A DNA stretch of 64,000 nt from Phyllobacterium pellucidum (GTDB lineage Bacteria; Pseudomonadota; Alphaproteobacteria; Rhizobiales; Rhizobiaceae). The stretch lies in NCBI RefSeq assembly GCF_013327855.1, contig NZ_JABUMX010000001.1, positions 496,001 through 560,000 on the forward strand, in the 5' to 3' direction. This document shows, piece by piece, positions 33,111 to 41,470 of the stretch. The position numbers were made by a program, and so were the translations under genes. Numbering within the stretch: the first letter of the stretch is position 1; each line of letters starts with the position of its first letter. The notes beneath the pieces are model-generated. The model made no database searches and was not told the origin of the DNA. It saw nothing but the letters and a program-made list of their open reading frames with translations.

Positions 33111-34330
33111 ACCGCTTTTCGCTCGGTCGCAAAGATAAGCAGCACCAAAAGGCCGAGTGCCGCACCTGACGCTGCCGTCGCCCACCAGCCGCCATAGAAA
33201 TAGGTTGCCGCAGCAAGCGCGGATCCCGCCGAGCCGAGCAGGAAGACGATCGTCATATAGACGGCATTCAAGCGTCCGCGCGCATGGTCGTTCAGCGAGA
33301 AGATGATGCGCTGGCTGAGTATCTGGTTGGTCTGCACGGCGCTGTCGATGAAGATCGCCGAAAGCACCAGCGCAGCGATGGAAATAGCGGTGCCTGCCCA
33401 ACCTGCCACGAGAAACCAGATCGTCAGCGTGATCATGGCGATCGCAGTCCCGCGCTGTGTGTGGCCGCGATCGGCAAGCCGCCCGGCGATCGGGGCCGCT
33501 GCCGCGCCCGCTGCTCCGGCAAGGGCGAAGAGAGCGATCTGACGCTGGCTGTAACCAAATCTTTCAGTCAGCAGCAGCGGGATCGCCGTCCAGAACAGGT
33601 TGAAGCTCGCAAAGATAATGCCCTGGTAGATTGCCCGGCGCTGCAGGGCGGGTGTGGTCACCAGCAGATGCGCCATGGATTTCAGGATTGCGCCGTAGCC
33701 CATTGAACCGTGGGGACGGCGGAGCGGGAGCGCAATGCGCAGTAGGGCGAGGACGACGAGCATGGCCCCCGCGGAAATCCAGAAGATCGCCCGCCAGCCG
33801 AACTCCGAGGCAACAAGGTTGGCAAGCGGTCGCGCCAGCATGATGCCGGTCAGGAGACCAGCCATGACGTTGCCGATGGTGCGCCCGCGCGATGCCGCCG
33901 GCACCAGATGCGAGGCGAAGGGTACGAGCACCTGCGCGCCGCAGGCAAAAAAGCCGATGGCAAAGGAAAAAAACAGAAATGTCGTTGCCGATCCGGACAT
34001 GGCGGCGCCGGCAAGACCGATCGCCGTGCCAGCCAGAGTTAGAAGGACAAGGAGACGATTTTCAACGAGATCGGCTAGGGAGACGAGGAAGAGCAGTCCG
34101 GCACCATAACCGAGCTGAGTCACCGTGACGATGAAGCCAGCCATGCCGCCATGCATGTCGAGGTCGGTGCTGATCAGGCCGATCAAGGCCTGCGCATAGT
34201 AGATATTGCCTACCATCGCCCCGCAGGCGAAAGCGAACAGAAACGTAAGGGCCGGCGAAAGTCCCGGCAATTCGGGCGTGTCCGTGATGGCAGTTTCAAT
34301 TTGGGCGGCGTCGCGGGAATGGGGCACCAA
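33107..34330 (-). CDS. MFS transporter, 12-helix
   Basis: A 407-residue major-facilitator protein with about 12 hydrophobic segments; family features include GYGAGLLFLVSLADLVENR and LVPAASRGRTIGNVMAGLLTG. It resembles the YnfM/arabinose-efflux-like transporters; substrate unknown. The start is uncertain: TTG at 34330 or GTG at 34327, with no ATG until deep in helix 1 and only a weak ribosome site. It ends tail-to-tail with yegD, sharing CTAG, and lies 48 nt downstream of an aldo/keto reductase on the same strand, so both may form an operon. Confidence 0.85.
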   Translation of the reverse strand: MVPHSRDAAQIETAITDTPELPGLSPALTFLFAFACGAMVGNIYYAQALIGLISTDLDMHGGMAGFIVTVTQLGYGAGLLFLVSLADLVENRLLVLLTLAGTAIGLAGAAMSGSATTFLFFSFAIGFFACGAQVLVPFASHLVPAASRGRTIGNVMAGLLTGIMLARPLANLVASEFGWRAIFWISAGAMLVVLALLRIALPLRRPHGSMGYGAILKSMAHLLVTTPALQRRAIYQGIIFASFNLFWTAIPLLLTERFGYSQRQIALFALAGAAGAAAAPIAGRLADRGHTQRGTAIAMITLTIWFLVAGWAGTAISIAALVLSAIFIDSAVQTNQILSQRIIFSLNDHARGRLNAVYMTIVFLLGSAGSALAAATYFYGGWWATAASGAALGLLVLLIFATERKAV

Positions 34331-34378
34331 AATCGATCTTTCGAGACCGGCGCTCCACCTTCGCCGGTTGTGTGTGGC

Positions 34379-35428
34379 TTATAGATGTGGCTCGATCAGG
34401 GAAAGATCGGCCTGCGACAGGCGATCGGACGCGGTGCGCGCCTGATGCCAATAGGGATAGATCAACGGCAGAAGGCTCACCTTGTCGAGTCTTTCCCGCT
34501 CCTCGGACGTCAGGCTGATTTCGGCGGCCTTCAGATTGTCCGCAAGTTGCTCGTCCGTGCGGGCGCCGACGATCACGGACGTGATGCCCGAGCGCCCGAG
34601 CAGCCAGGCTAGCGCGATCTGCGCCGCAGACACATCGCGGCTTTCTGCGATTTCAACCAGCACGTCGACAATATCGTAGAGCCGTTCCTGGTCGCGGATC
34701 GGCGGTTCGCCCCAATTGGCGAGTTGCCGCGTGCCTTCGGGCGCGTCCTTGTCGCGGCGATATTTGCCGGAAAGCAGGCCACCGGCGAGCGGGCTCCAGA
34801 CAAGCACGCCGAGCTGCTGGTCGAGCGTTGCCGGAATGAGCTCATACTCGGCTTCGCGGGCTTCGAGACTGTAGTGAATCTGCTGGCTGACCGGCGCGAT
34901 GTAGTTCTTGAGCGCCGCGGTGCCAATTGCCTTCATGAGGTGCCATGCCGAGAAATTGGAAACGCCGGCATAGCGCACTTTTCCGGATCGGATGAGCGTG
35001 TCGAGCGCCTCAAGCGTTTCATCAATCGGCGTCAGCCCGTCCCACTGGTGCAATTGGTAAAGGTCGATATGGTCGGTGCCAAGCCGCTTCAGGCTGGCCT
35101 CGGCCGCGCGGATAATGTGGTAGCGCGACAGGCCGGCATCGTTGATTTCCGAACCCATGCGGAACCGCGCCTTGGTGGCGATCAGGACGCTGTCGCGCTT
35201 GCCTTTCAGGGCCTGGCCCACGATCTCCTCCGAGGCGCCGGCTGAATAGATGTCGGCCGTATCGAAAAGATTGATGCCGGCGTCGAGGGCCATGCCGATC
35301 TGACGCTTCGCACCTTCAAGGTCCGTGTCGCCGGTCTTGGCGAAATTGCCCTTGCCGCCCATAGTCATGGTACCGAGGCTCAAGCAAGACACGATGAGGC
35401 CGGAGCGGCCAAGCTGACGATACTCCAT
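34379..35428 (-). CDS. aldo/keto reductase
   Basis: A 349-residue NADPH-dependent reductase with an intact tetrad: Asp and Tyr in LFDTADIYSAGASEE, Lys in IATKARFRM and His in DLYQLHQWDG. NADP-binding SNFSAWHL and VIVGARTDEQLADN are also visible. It resembles the AKR11/YajO-like group acting on small aldehydes. GGGAG lies 7 nt before the ATG. Same strand and 48 nt upstream of an MFS gene. Confidence 0.88.
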   Translation of the reverse strand: MEYRQLGRSGLIVSCLSLGTMTMGGKGNFAKTGDTDLEGAKRQIGMALDAGINLFDTADIYSAGASEEIVGQALKGKRDSVLIATKARFRMGSEINDAGLSRYHIIRAAEASLKRLGTDHIDLYQLHQWDGLTPIDETLEALDTLIRSGKVRYAGVSNFSAWHLMKAIGTAALKNYIAPVSQQIHYSLEAREAEYELIPATLDQQLGVLVWSPLAGGLLSGKYRRDKDAPEGTRQLANWGEPPIRDQERLYDIVDVLVEIAESRDVSAAQIALAWLLGRSGITSVIVGARTDEQLADNLKAAEISLTSEERERLDKVSLLPLIYPYWHQARTASDRLSQADLSLIEPHL

Positions 35429-35567
35429 GTCGGACTCCCTGATGATGCAGATGGGCTGCGCCGGAACGTGACGAAGGGCCTATCTGTAAGTGGCGGGCGC
35501 GCAGATGTCGCCCCCAGATTGAACCGGATGACGCAAATGTGCACCGTGAGCAACTGCCAAACACGAC

Positions 35568-35595
35568 GAAGCCGGTTGCAGGCGCAACCGGCTTC
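35568..35595 (-). terminator. terminator of DUF1236 gene
   Basis: Perfect 12-bp stem GAAGCCGGTTGC / GCAACCGGCTTC with a four-base loop, 24 nt after the stop at 35620. The following tract on the minus strand (GTCGTGTTTGG) is only moderately T-rich. Confidence 0.7.
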
Positions 35596-35619
35596 GGGCC
35601 GTGATCGACAGCTATCGGT

Positions 35620-36120
35620 TTAACGCACCCAAACGACGCGTCTCGTGCTCCGGTCGATGAGCGCTGGCCTCTGGTCGACGTAGACGTAGGAATAGCGCGG
35701 CTGGTCCGGGATATCGTTGAGCATCACATCTCCCGGAATGACCGTGCCGCTCGAAACGGGACCATCGATCATCACGGTGTCAACCGGATGTCGCTCAATA
35801 TAGGTTATCGCATCGTCCGGCACGGCTTTTGAACTTTCGGACAGGTAGACCACTTGGCGGCTGCGCATCGATACGATCACCGGACGACCGTTGACGTAGA
35901 CATAGCCAAAATCGGGATTATCCGGAATTTCGTGGATAACGATCCTCTCCGGCACGACATAGCCCTGTGAAACACTGTCGTCGAGCACCACCGGATCGGA
36001 CGGATTCGCGATCACGTAGTCACGGGCGCCCTGCGGCACTTCCACGAGCACGTCCTGCGCAAGGGCGAAACCGGTCGTTGCAAACAACGCGGCTGCCGTC
36101 AGTGTGAGAACCTTGTTCAT
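35620..36120 (-). CDS. DUF1236-domain exported protein
   Basis: A 166-residue precursor: signal peptide MNKVLTLTAAALFATTGFAL cut at ALA-QDV, then two DUF1236-like units. Unit 1 has SQGYVVPERIVIHEIPDNPD then YVYVNGRPVIVSMRSRQVVY; unit 2 has SSGTVIPGDVMLNDIPDQPR then YVYVDQRPALIDRSTRRVVW. Such proteins are abundant in rhizobial periplasms; function unknown. GGAGAGG lies just upstream of the ATG, and the long in-frame extension to 36327 is rejected. Confidence 0.85.
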   Translation of the reverse strand: MNKVLTLTAAALFATTGFALAQDVLVEVPQGARDYVIANPSDPVVLDDSVSQGYVVPERIVIHEIPDNPDFGYVYVNGRPVIVSMRSRQVVYLSESSKAVPDDAITYIERHPVDTVMIDGPVSSGTVIPGDVMLNDIPDQPRYSYVYVDQRPALIDRSTRRVVWVR

Positions 36121-36280
36121 TGTGACCTCTCCTGTTTCATCCGCAGGGAAAACCCCGCGGGGGCCGATATGGTTCCGAGAAAATGGCAGGCGCATTGGCG
36201 CCTTCACGGCTTGTTGTGTTGAACCTTCGGGTCGGTTATGGCCGTAAATGACGCAGACGAAACGCCAAAACAGGATCGCC

Positions 36281-37135
36281 ATGAAGTATCCGTGGAATGA
36301 TCGAGCCGGTAAGCCATCGGTCATCAAGATCGCAGCGCTGGCGGTCGCTTTTCTGCCTCTGTTGTGGATTGCTGCAAGCTACAAGACCAACATTCTGGGG
36401 CCCCGGCCAATTACCCAGGCGATCCACGAGACCGGCGATTGGGCCATCCGTTTCTTTCTGGTCTCGCTGACGATTTCACCACTTCGCGCCATTACGCGTT
36501 GGTCGAAGCTCATTCTTGTCCGGCGCATATTGGGGCTGACGGCCCTTGCCTACGCGCTCCTGCATTTTTCGCTCTACATCGTCGATCAGAACTTCAACCT
36601 TTCAAGGGTCGCCACCGAAATCTGGCTGCGCATCTACCTGCTTATCGGTTTTGTCACCCTCCTCGGATTGGTAGCGCTCGGCGTCACCTCGACGGATGCC
36701 ATGATCCGGCGCATGGGGAAAAACTGGAACAGGCTGCACCGTCTGGCTTATCCGCTGGCCGCCCTCGGTATCCTGCATTTCTTCATGCAGTCGAAGGCCG
36801 ATGTGACGGAGCCCACCTTAATGGCGGGGCTTTTGCTCGCGCTTCTCGCCTATCGCGTGGCCAAGGTGTGGGATTTTGATATAGCGGCAGTACCGACGCT
36901 CATCGCCATCGCCGTCATCGCGGCGTTTGGAACAGTCCTCATCGAATATGCCTGGTTCGCCGTTGCGACGCGGATCCCCCCGTCCCGCGTCCTCCTCGCC
37001 AATCTCAGTTTCAGCCACTCGATCCGGCCAACCTGGTGGGTCCTGATGGCCTGTCTGATACCCGCCTTCTGGGCGGCGATAAGACCGATGATTGGCAATG
37101 ATGGCCGCAAGATCAATCCGCTATCGGCCAAGTAA
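36281..37135 (+). CDS. msrQ: MsrQ heme-binding membrane subunit of methionine sulfoxide reductase
   Basis: A 284-residue six-helix protein of the YedZ/MsrQ family, which passes electrons from the quinone pool to the periplasmic molybdoenzyme MsrP that repairs oxidised Met. Heme-ligand His residues lie in YALLHFSLYI and LHRLAYPLAALGILHFFMQ; the family block SLTISPLRAITRW is present. The ATG at 36281 follows AGGA; one at 36248 is in frame. No msrP gene adjoins it here, which is unusual because the two are normally paired. Confidence 0.88.
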   Translation: MKYPWNDRAGKPSVIKIAALAVAFLPLLWIAASYKTNILGPRPITQAIHETGDWAIRFFLVSLTISPLRAITRWSKLILVRRILGLTALAYALLHFSLYIVDQNFNLSRVATEIWLRIYLLIGFVTLLGLVALGVTSTDAMIRRMGKNWNRLHRLAYPLAALGILHFFMQSKADVTEPTLMAGLLLALLAYRVAKVWDFDIAAVPTLIAIAVIAAFGTVLIEYAWFAVATRIPPSRVLLANLSFSHSIRPTWWVLMACLIPAFWAAIRPMIGNDGRKINPLSAK

Positions 37136-37185
37136 ACGCAGAAGTTTTGCTTTTCACCGACGCAAAAACTGCTATCGCTTTTGCC

Positions 37186-38286
37186 ATGGAACCGCAATTT
37201 ACCCCCCTCATCGACTCCTTGCCCTCGACAGTGCCATTCGTCGGACCTGAAGCGCTCGAGCGCAAACGCAACCGCATTTTCCGGGCGCGGCTTGGTGCCA
37301 ATGAAAACAGTTTCGGTCCGGCGCCGTCAGTCATTGCCGCCATGCAGGAAAATGCGGCGGATGCCTGGAAATATGCCGATCCGGAGAACTTCGATCTGAA
37401 GCAGGCCCTGGCCGCCCATCTCGGTGTGGCGCCGGGCAACGTCGTCGTCGGCGAAGGCGTCGATACGCTGCTCGGGCTTGCGGTGCGCCAATATGTTCAG
37501 CAGGGTACGCCCGTCGTCACCTCGCTCGGCGCCTATCCGACATTCAATTTCCATGTCGCGGGATTTGGCGGGCGACTGGTCACGGTGCCTTATCGCGATG
37601 ACAGGGAAGACCTTGACGCTCTGCTTGACGCCGTCGAGCGCGAAAACGCACCGCTGGTCTATTTCTCCAATCCAGACAACCCGATGGGAACGTGGTGGGC
37701 AGCGGCGGATATTGAACGTTTCATCGCAAGGCTGCCTACCACAACGATGCTGATCCTCGACGAGGCCTATGGCGAAACCGCGCCTGCCTCTGCCATGCCG
37801 CCGATCGACGTTTCGCGCCCCAACGTGTTGCGCATGCGCACATTCTCCAAGGCATATGGCCTTGCCGGCATGCGCTGTGGCTATGCCATCGGCGCTGAGC
37901 GGCAAATCCTTGCCTTCGACAAGATACGCAACCATTTTGGCATGAACCGGCTGACCCAGGCGGCAGCGCTCGCCGCGTTGAAGGATCAAGATTACCTGAC
38001 ATCGGTCATCGCGCGGATCATAGCCGGTCGCGACCGTATCGCGCAGATCGCCGCCGGAAATGGCTTGAGGGCGATCCCGTCCGCCACGAATTTCGTCACC
38101 ATCGATTGCGGCCGCGATGGGCCCTTCGCGCTCTCCGTCCTCAACGCGCTTATCGAGCGTGACGTCTTTGTGCGCAAGCCCATGGCGCCCGGGCTCGACC
38201 GCTGCATTCGGGTGAGTGTGGGGCTGGAACACGAACTCGATTATTTCGCCGAGCAGCTTCCGCTCGCCCTCGCCTCACTTGCTTGA
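37186..38286 (+). CDS. HisC-like PLP aminotransferase
   Basis: A 366-residue fold-type I aminotransferase: LGANENSFGPAPSVIAAM (substrate/N-terminal segment), ENFDLKQALAAHLGV, VYFSNPDNPMGTWW, ILDEAYGE (Asp contacting PLP) and RTFSKAYGLAGMRCGYAIG with the Schiff-base Lys. It is most like histidinol-phosphate aminotransferase, but rhizobia often have several such paralogues acting on aromatic amino acids, so hisC itself is not claimed. The ATG at 37186 has no Shine-Dalgarno. No his genes are adjacent. Confidence 0.85.
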   Translation: MEPQFTPLIDSLPSTVPFVGPEALERKRNRIFRARLGANENSFGPAPSVIAAMQENAADAWKYADPENFDLKQALAAHLGVAPGNVVVGEGVDTLLGLAVRQYVQQGTPVVTSLGAYPTFNFHVAGFGGRLVTVPYRDDREDLDALLDAVERENAPLVYFSNPDNPMGTWWAAADIERFIARLPTTTMLILDEAYGETAPASAMPPIDVSRPNVLRMRTFSKAYGLAGMRCGYAIGAERQILAFDKIRNHFGMNRLTQAAALAALKDQDYLTSVIARIIAGRDRIAQIAAGNGLRAIPSATNFVTIDCGRDGPFALSVLNALIERDVFVRKPMAPGLDRCIRVSVGLEHELDYFAEQLPLALASLA

Positions 38287-38312
38287 AGCCTCAAAATCAC
38301 GGAGAAACCCCG

Positions 38313-38678
38313 GTGGATATCAATCGCGCCTTTGTTGGCCTTGGTGGTCTTTTCGGAGCGGCGGGCATCGCCGCCTATGCGGCCGCGGCTCATAGCGCAA
38401 GCGGACATATGGCGACGATTGCGCCGATCCTTTCCATCCATGCGCCGGCGTTTCTTGCCCTCGCTATTCTCGCCAGGATGAGCAAGGCCGCCTATTTCGG
38501 CGGTCTGGTGCTGGTGCTCGGGCTCTTGTTCTTTATCGGCGATCTTGCGGCACGCGATTATACCGGCGACCGGCTCTTCGCTTTTGCAGCGCCGCTGGGC
38601 GGCTCACTGCTTATTCTTGGATGGCTGATCGTTGCGGCGACGGCTTTTCGCGGGCTGGATTTCAAAAGCCATAGATAA
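38313..38678 (+). CDS. DUF423 membrane protein
   Basis: A 121-residue inner-membrane protein with four hydrophobic segments. It starts at GTG (DINRAFVGLGGLFGAAGIAA), with GGAG at 38301-38304 8 nt upstream, and contains HAPAFLALAILARMSKAAYF and LFAFAAPLGGSLLILGWL. The layout matches DUF423 proteins (YgdD-like), of unknown role. A TTG start overlapping the aminotransferase stop would add ten polar residues and is less likely. Probably co-transcribed with the aminotransferase. Confidence 0.8.
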   Translation: MDINRAFVGLGGLFGAAGIAAYAAAAHSASGHMATIAPILSIHAPAFLALAILARMSKAAYFGGLVLVLGLLFFIGDLAARDYTGDRLFAFAAPLGGSLLILGWLIVAATAFRGLDFKSHR

Positions 38679-38701
38679 ACGGCTCGCCATCGGCCAATTG
38701 T

Positions 38702-38899
38702 TTATGATTGCAAAGGCGCCGACGGCAGGCTCGAGAGGCGGGCAAGTCTGGCGGTCGTCGGCAGGATGTTGACGCGCCCGCGAAGCTCGCAGACGGCAAC
38801 GGTTGACGCTTCCTTCAGATAGAAAACATCTTCCCTCGGCCCCGCGTATCCCCCATCAAGATATCCCGCTGGCATCCACTTTTCGGAAAGACTTTTCAA
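38702..38899 (-). CDS. hypothetical 65-residue protein
   Basis: A minus-strand frame with native-looking codon use, starting at TTG (LKSLSEKWMPAGYLDGG) with AGAGGA 9 nt upstream, and ending LPSAPLQS. A GTG at 38938 would extend it by 13 residues but lacks a ribosome site. Mid-segment PREDVFYLKEASTVAVCELR looks like a small beta-rich fold. No family recognised; it could be spurious. Confidence 0.35.
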   Translation of the reverse strand: MKSLSEKWMPAGYLDGGYAGPREDVFYLKEASTVAVCELRGRVNILPTTARLARLSSLPSAPLQS

Positions 38900-38983
38900 G
38901 AAACGCGATCCTCTTTTCTGGGAGATCGACTGTGCCACCGCCGCCGCATTTGGAGGAATGCATCGGCAACGGTTTCTGCGGCA

Positions 38984-39490
38984 TCAGTTACCCTTGAGCC
39001 TCGCATTGCACGTCGAGTAATAGCCGCCGCCCTGCTGGATCCAGCGCAAGCCGCCCAAAGTGCCCTTCTCCTTGTTGGCGTGATATTGCTCGAGACAGGT
39101 GTGCATCCGCGCCTTGGCCGGCGTTTCTGAAGCAAATTTCGCCGCCACCGATGAGGGGTACGTCGCCTTGCCGGAGTTCAATGTCGCCGTGGTGTCGGTC
39201 TTCTTTGGCGACTTTTTCGGCTTTGCGACAGGTTCCTCCGCTGCTGTGGCATCGGATGGCTGGGCATCGGTTTCAGCTGCCGCTGCCGGCGTCTTTGCGG
39301 CATCGGTTGCACAATTGGCCTTGCGAAAATCATTCCACGACACACCGGCTGCTTGACCTGCCGCCTGCGCAGCTTTGTATTTGACGCTGCATTCTTTCAT
39401 GCTGAGAGCGCTGGCCGGCAAGGTGTAGTTCAAAGGAACGAGGACGGAAACGAGGGCAATAGTTTTGCGGGCGATTCGGTAATCGATCAT
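38984..39490 (-). CDS. exported protein with duplicated Cys motif
   Basis: A 168-residue precursor with a signal peptide (about 1-29, cut after ASA). Two related modules flank an Ala/Lys/Pro-rich linker: SMKECSVKYKAAQAAG with SWNDFRKANC near the N-terminus, and RMHTCLEQYHANKEKG with GGGYYSTCNARLKG at the C-terminus. Each module has two Cys about 25 residues apart, suggesting one disulfide per module, recalling PsiF-like repeats. Periplasmic; function unknown. Confidence 0.72.
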   Translation of the reverse strand: MIDYRIARKTIALVSVLVPLNYTLPASALSMKECSVKYKAAQAAGQAAGVSWNDFRKANCATDAAKTPAAAAETDAQPSDATAAEEPVAKPKKSPKKTDTTATLNSGKATYPSSVAAKFASETPAKARMHTCLEQYHANKEKGTLGGLRWIQQGGGYYSTCNARLKGN

Positions 39491-39593
39491 GAAAACCTGC
39501 TCTGAAAATGAATCATCAAAAAGCTCTAACAGGGTGATCCTACATGCACCTTTCGCTCCTTGCCATGCAGACTTTCGTATAGGAAAAGTAGGG

Positions 39594-39622
39594 TTGAATT
39601 AATCGAACGATCGTTTTATTAA
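39594..39622 (+). promoter_or_regulatory. promoter and operator of liu-type TetR gene
   Basis: TTGAAT (39594-39599), 17 nt, TATTAA (39617-39622), then 6 nt to the ATG at 39629. A 24-nt inverted repeat at 39599-39622, centred on the perfect AACGATCGTT with outer arms TTAAT / ATTAA and two mismatched pairs, fills the promoter and is the likely autorepression site. Confidence 0.72.
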
Positions 39623-39628
39623 CCCGCC

Positions 39629-40285
39629 ATGGCACGAACCACAGGATCTGAAGGCGTTAAGACACGCAGCGCGATTGACGCGGCTGCGAAGCGTCTTATT
39701 GCGCGCGTCGGCTATGAGGCGATGTCGATGCGCCAGCTTGCCGATGAGGTTGGCGTCCAGTCGGCCGCCTTCTATCACTATTATCCCAACAAGCAGCAAT
39801 TGCTGTTCTCGCTCATGCGCGCGCACATGGTCCGGTTGATCGACGCATGGGAGGAGACGAGCTCTGGGGTGGAAGACCCCGTCGAGCGATTCGCCGCTTT
39901 CATACGATTCCACATCACTTATCATGCCGATCGTCGCGATGACGTGCATATCGGCAATATGGAATTGCGCAGCCTCAACGCCGACAATCGCGCCGTGATC
40001 GTCGCCTTGCGCGGGCGATACGAGAACAGCTTGCGCGAAATTCTCGACGACGGGCTCGATGCCCGCAAGTTCGTCATCGATGACATTGCGCTTATGACAC
40101 GCGCGATCATTGGAATGACGACCGGTATCAATCTCTGGTTCCGCAGCGATGACAGGCTTACTGTCACCGAGGTGGCGGAAAAATACGTTCAGATGGGATT
40201 GCGCCTTGTTGGCGCCAAGAAGATCGAGACAGCTACCACGGGAGGACGCAATGTATCAGTCAGGACTAAGGTTCGGAGTTTCTGA
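39629..40285 (+). CDS. TetR-family regulator of leucine-degradation operon
   Basis: A 218-residue regulator: [20 protein letters not shown] followed by [20 protein letters not shown] (helix-turn-helix, about 20-60), then a TetR_C ligand domain with [17 protein letters not shown]. It is the first gene of a plus-strand operon with isovaleryl-CoA dehydrogenase and methylcrotonyl-CoA carboxylase, so an acyl-CoA effector is likely (inference). Its last 35 nt overlap the start of ivd in another frame. No Shine-Dalgarno precedes the ATG, and the -10 lies 6 nt away, implying leaderless translation. Confidence 0.85.
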   Translation: MARTTGSEGVKTRSAIDAAAKRLIARVGYEAMSMRQLADEVGVQSAAFYHYYPNKQQLLFSLMRAHMVRLIDAWEETSSGVEDPVERFAAFIRFHITYHADRRDDVHIGNMELRSLNADNRAVIVALRGRYENSLREILDDGLDARKFVIDDIALMTRAIIGMTTGINLWFRSDDRLTVTEVAEKYVQMGLRLVGAKKIETATTGGRNVSVRTKVRSF

Positions 40286-41414
40286 AGACATCGAGGCGCT
40301 GCGCGACACCGTACATCGTTTCGCCCAGGAGAAGATTGCGCCGCTCGCGTCGGAGATCGACCGAACCAACCAGTTTCCCATGCACCTGTGGCAGGAGATG
40401 GGTGCGCTCGGCCTTCTCGGCATGACTGCCAATCCTGAATTTGGTGGTTCCGGGCTCAGTTACCTCGCTCATGTGGTGGCGATGGAGGAACTGTCGCGCG
40501 CGTCGGCCTCGGTCGCCCTTTCCTATGGCGCGCATTCCAACCTCTGCGTCAACCAGATCAATCGCTGGGGCACCGACGAGCAAAAGGCAAAATTCCTGCC
40601 GAAACTCTGTACCGGCGAGAATGTGGGCGCACTTGCGATGTCGGAGCCGGGTTCCGGGTCGGACGTCGTTTCGATGAAGCTCCGGGCCGACAAGAAGAAC
40701 GACCGCTACGTTCTCAACGGCAACAAGATGTGGATCACCAATGGTCCGGACGCCAATACGCTCGTCGTGTACGCCAAGACCGATGCTGCTGCCGGTTCGC
40801 GCGGCGTCACGGCTTTCCTGATAGAGAAGGAGTTCAAGGGGTTCAGCACGGCGCAGAAGCTCGACAAGCTTGGCATGCGCGGTTCGAACACCTGCGAACT
40901 CGTGTTCGAGGATTGTGAAGTCCCCTTCGAGAACGTCCTTGGCGAGGAAGGCAAGGGCGTCAAAATTCTGATGTCCGGCCTCGACTATGAGCGCGTCGTT
41001 CTTGCCGGCGGTCCGCTCGGCATCATGGCGGCCTGCCTCGATGTGGTCGTTCCCTATGTGCATGAGCGCAAGCAGTTCGGCCAGCCGATCGGCGAGTTCC
41101 AGCTCATGCAGGGCAAGCTCGCCGATATGTATACGACGATGAACGCCTGCCGCGCCTATGTCTACGCGGTGGCGGCGGCCTGCGATCGCGCCGAAACCAC
41201 GCGCAAGGACGCCGCCGGCTGTATTCTCTACGCCGCCGAAAAGGCAACGTGGTGTGCGCTCGAGGCCATCCAGGCGCTCGGCGGCAACGGCTACATCAAC
41301 GACTATCCGACCGGCAGGCTTCTGCGCGATGCGAAGCTTTACGAAATCGGAGCCGGCACCAGCGAAATTCGCCGCATGCTGATCGGCAGGGAGATGTTTG
41401 CCGAGTCACAGTAG
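40251..41414 (+). CDS. ivd: isovaleryl-CoA dehydrogenase
   Basis: A 387-residue FAD acyl-CoA dehydrogenase converting isovaleryl-CoA to 3-methylcrotonyl-CoA in leucine catabolism, passing electrons to ETF. Signatures: [39 protein letters not shown] and [17 protein letters not shown], where Glu247 matches the catalytic base unique to isovaleryl-CoA dehydrogenases, and [26 protein letters not shown] lies 5 nt before the ATG. It overlaps the regulator gene by 35 nt. The ETF-QO at 59114 would complete its electron route. Confidence 0.95.
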   Translation: MYQSGLRFGVSEDIEALRDTVHRFAQEKIAPLASEIDRTNQFPMHLWQEMGALGLLGMTANPEFGGSGLSYLAHVVAMEELSRASASVALSYGAHSNLCVNQINRWGTDEQKAKFLPKLCTGENVGALAMSEPGSGSDVVSMKLRADKKNDRYVLNGNKMWITNGPDANTLVVYAKTDAAAGSRGVTAFLIEKEFKGFSTAQKLDKLGMRGSNTCELVFEDCEVPFENVLGEEGKGVKILMSGLDYERVVLAGGPLGIMAACLDVVVPYVHERKQFGQPIGEFQLMQGKLADMYTTMNACRAYVYAVAAACDRAETTRKDAAGCILYAAEKATWCALEAIQALGGNGYINDYPTGRLLRDAKLYEIGAGTSEIRRMLIGREMFAESQ

Positions 41415-41470
41415 CTGCCTGTCGCGTTTCGAGTTTCCGCTGCCAATCAATTGATCCTACAGGAGACCGC

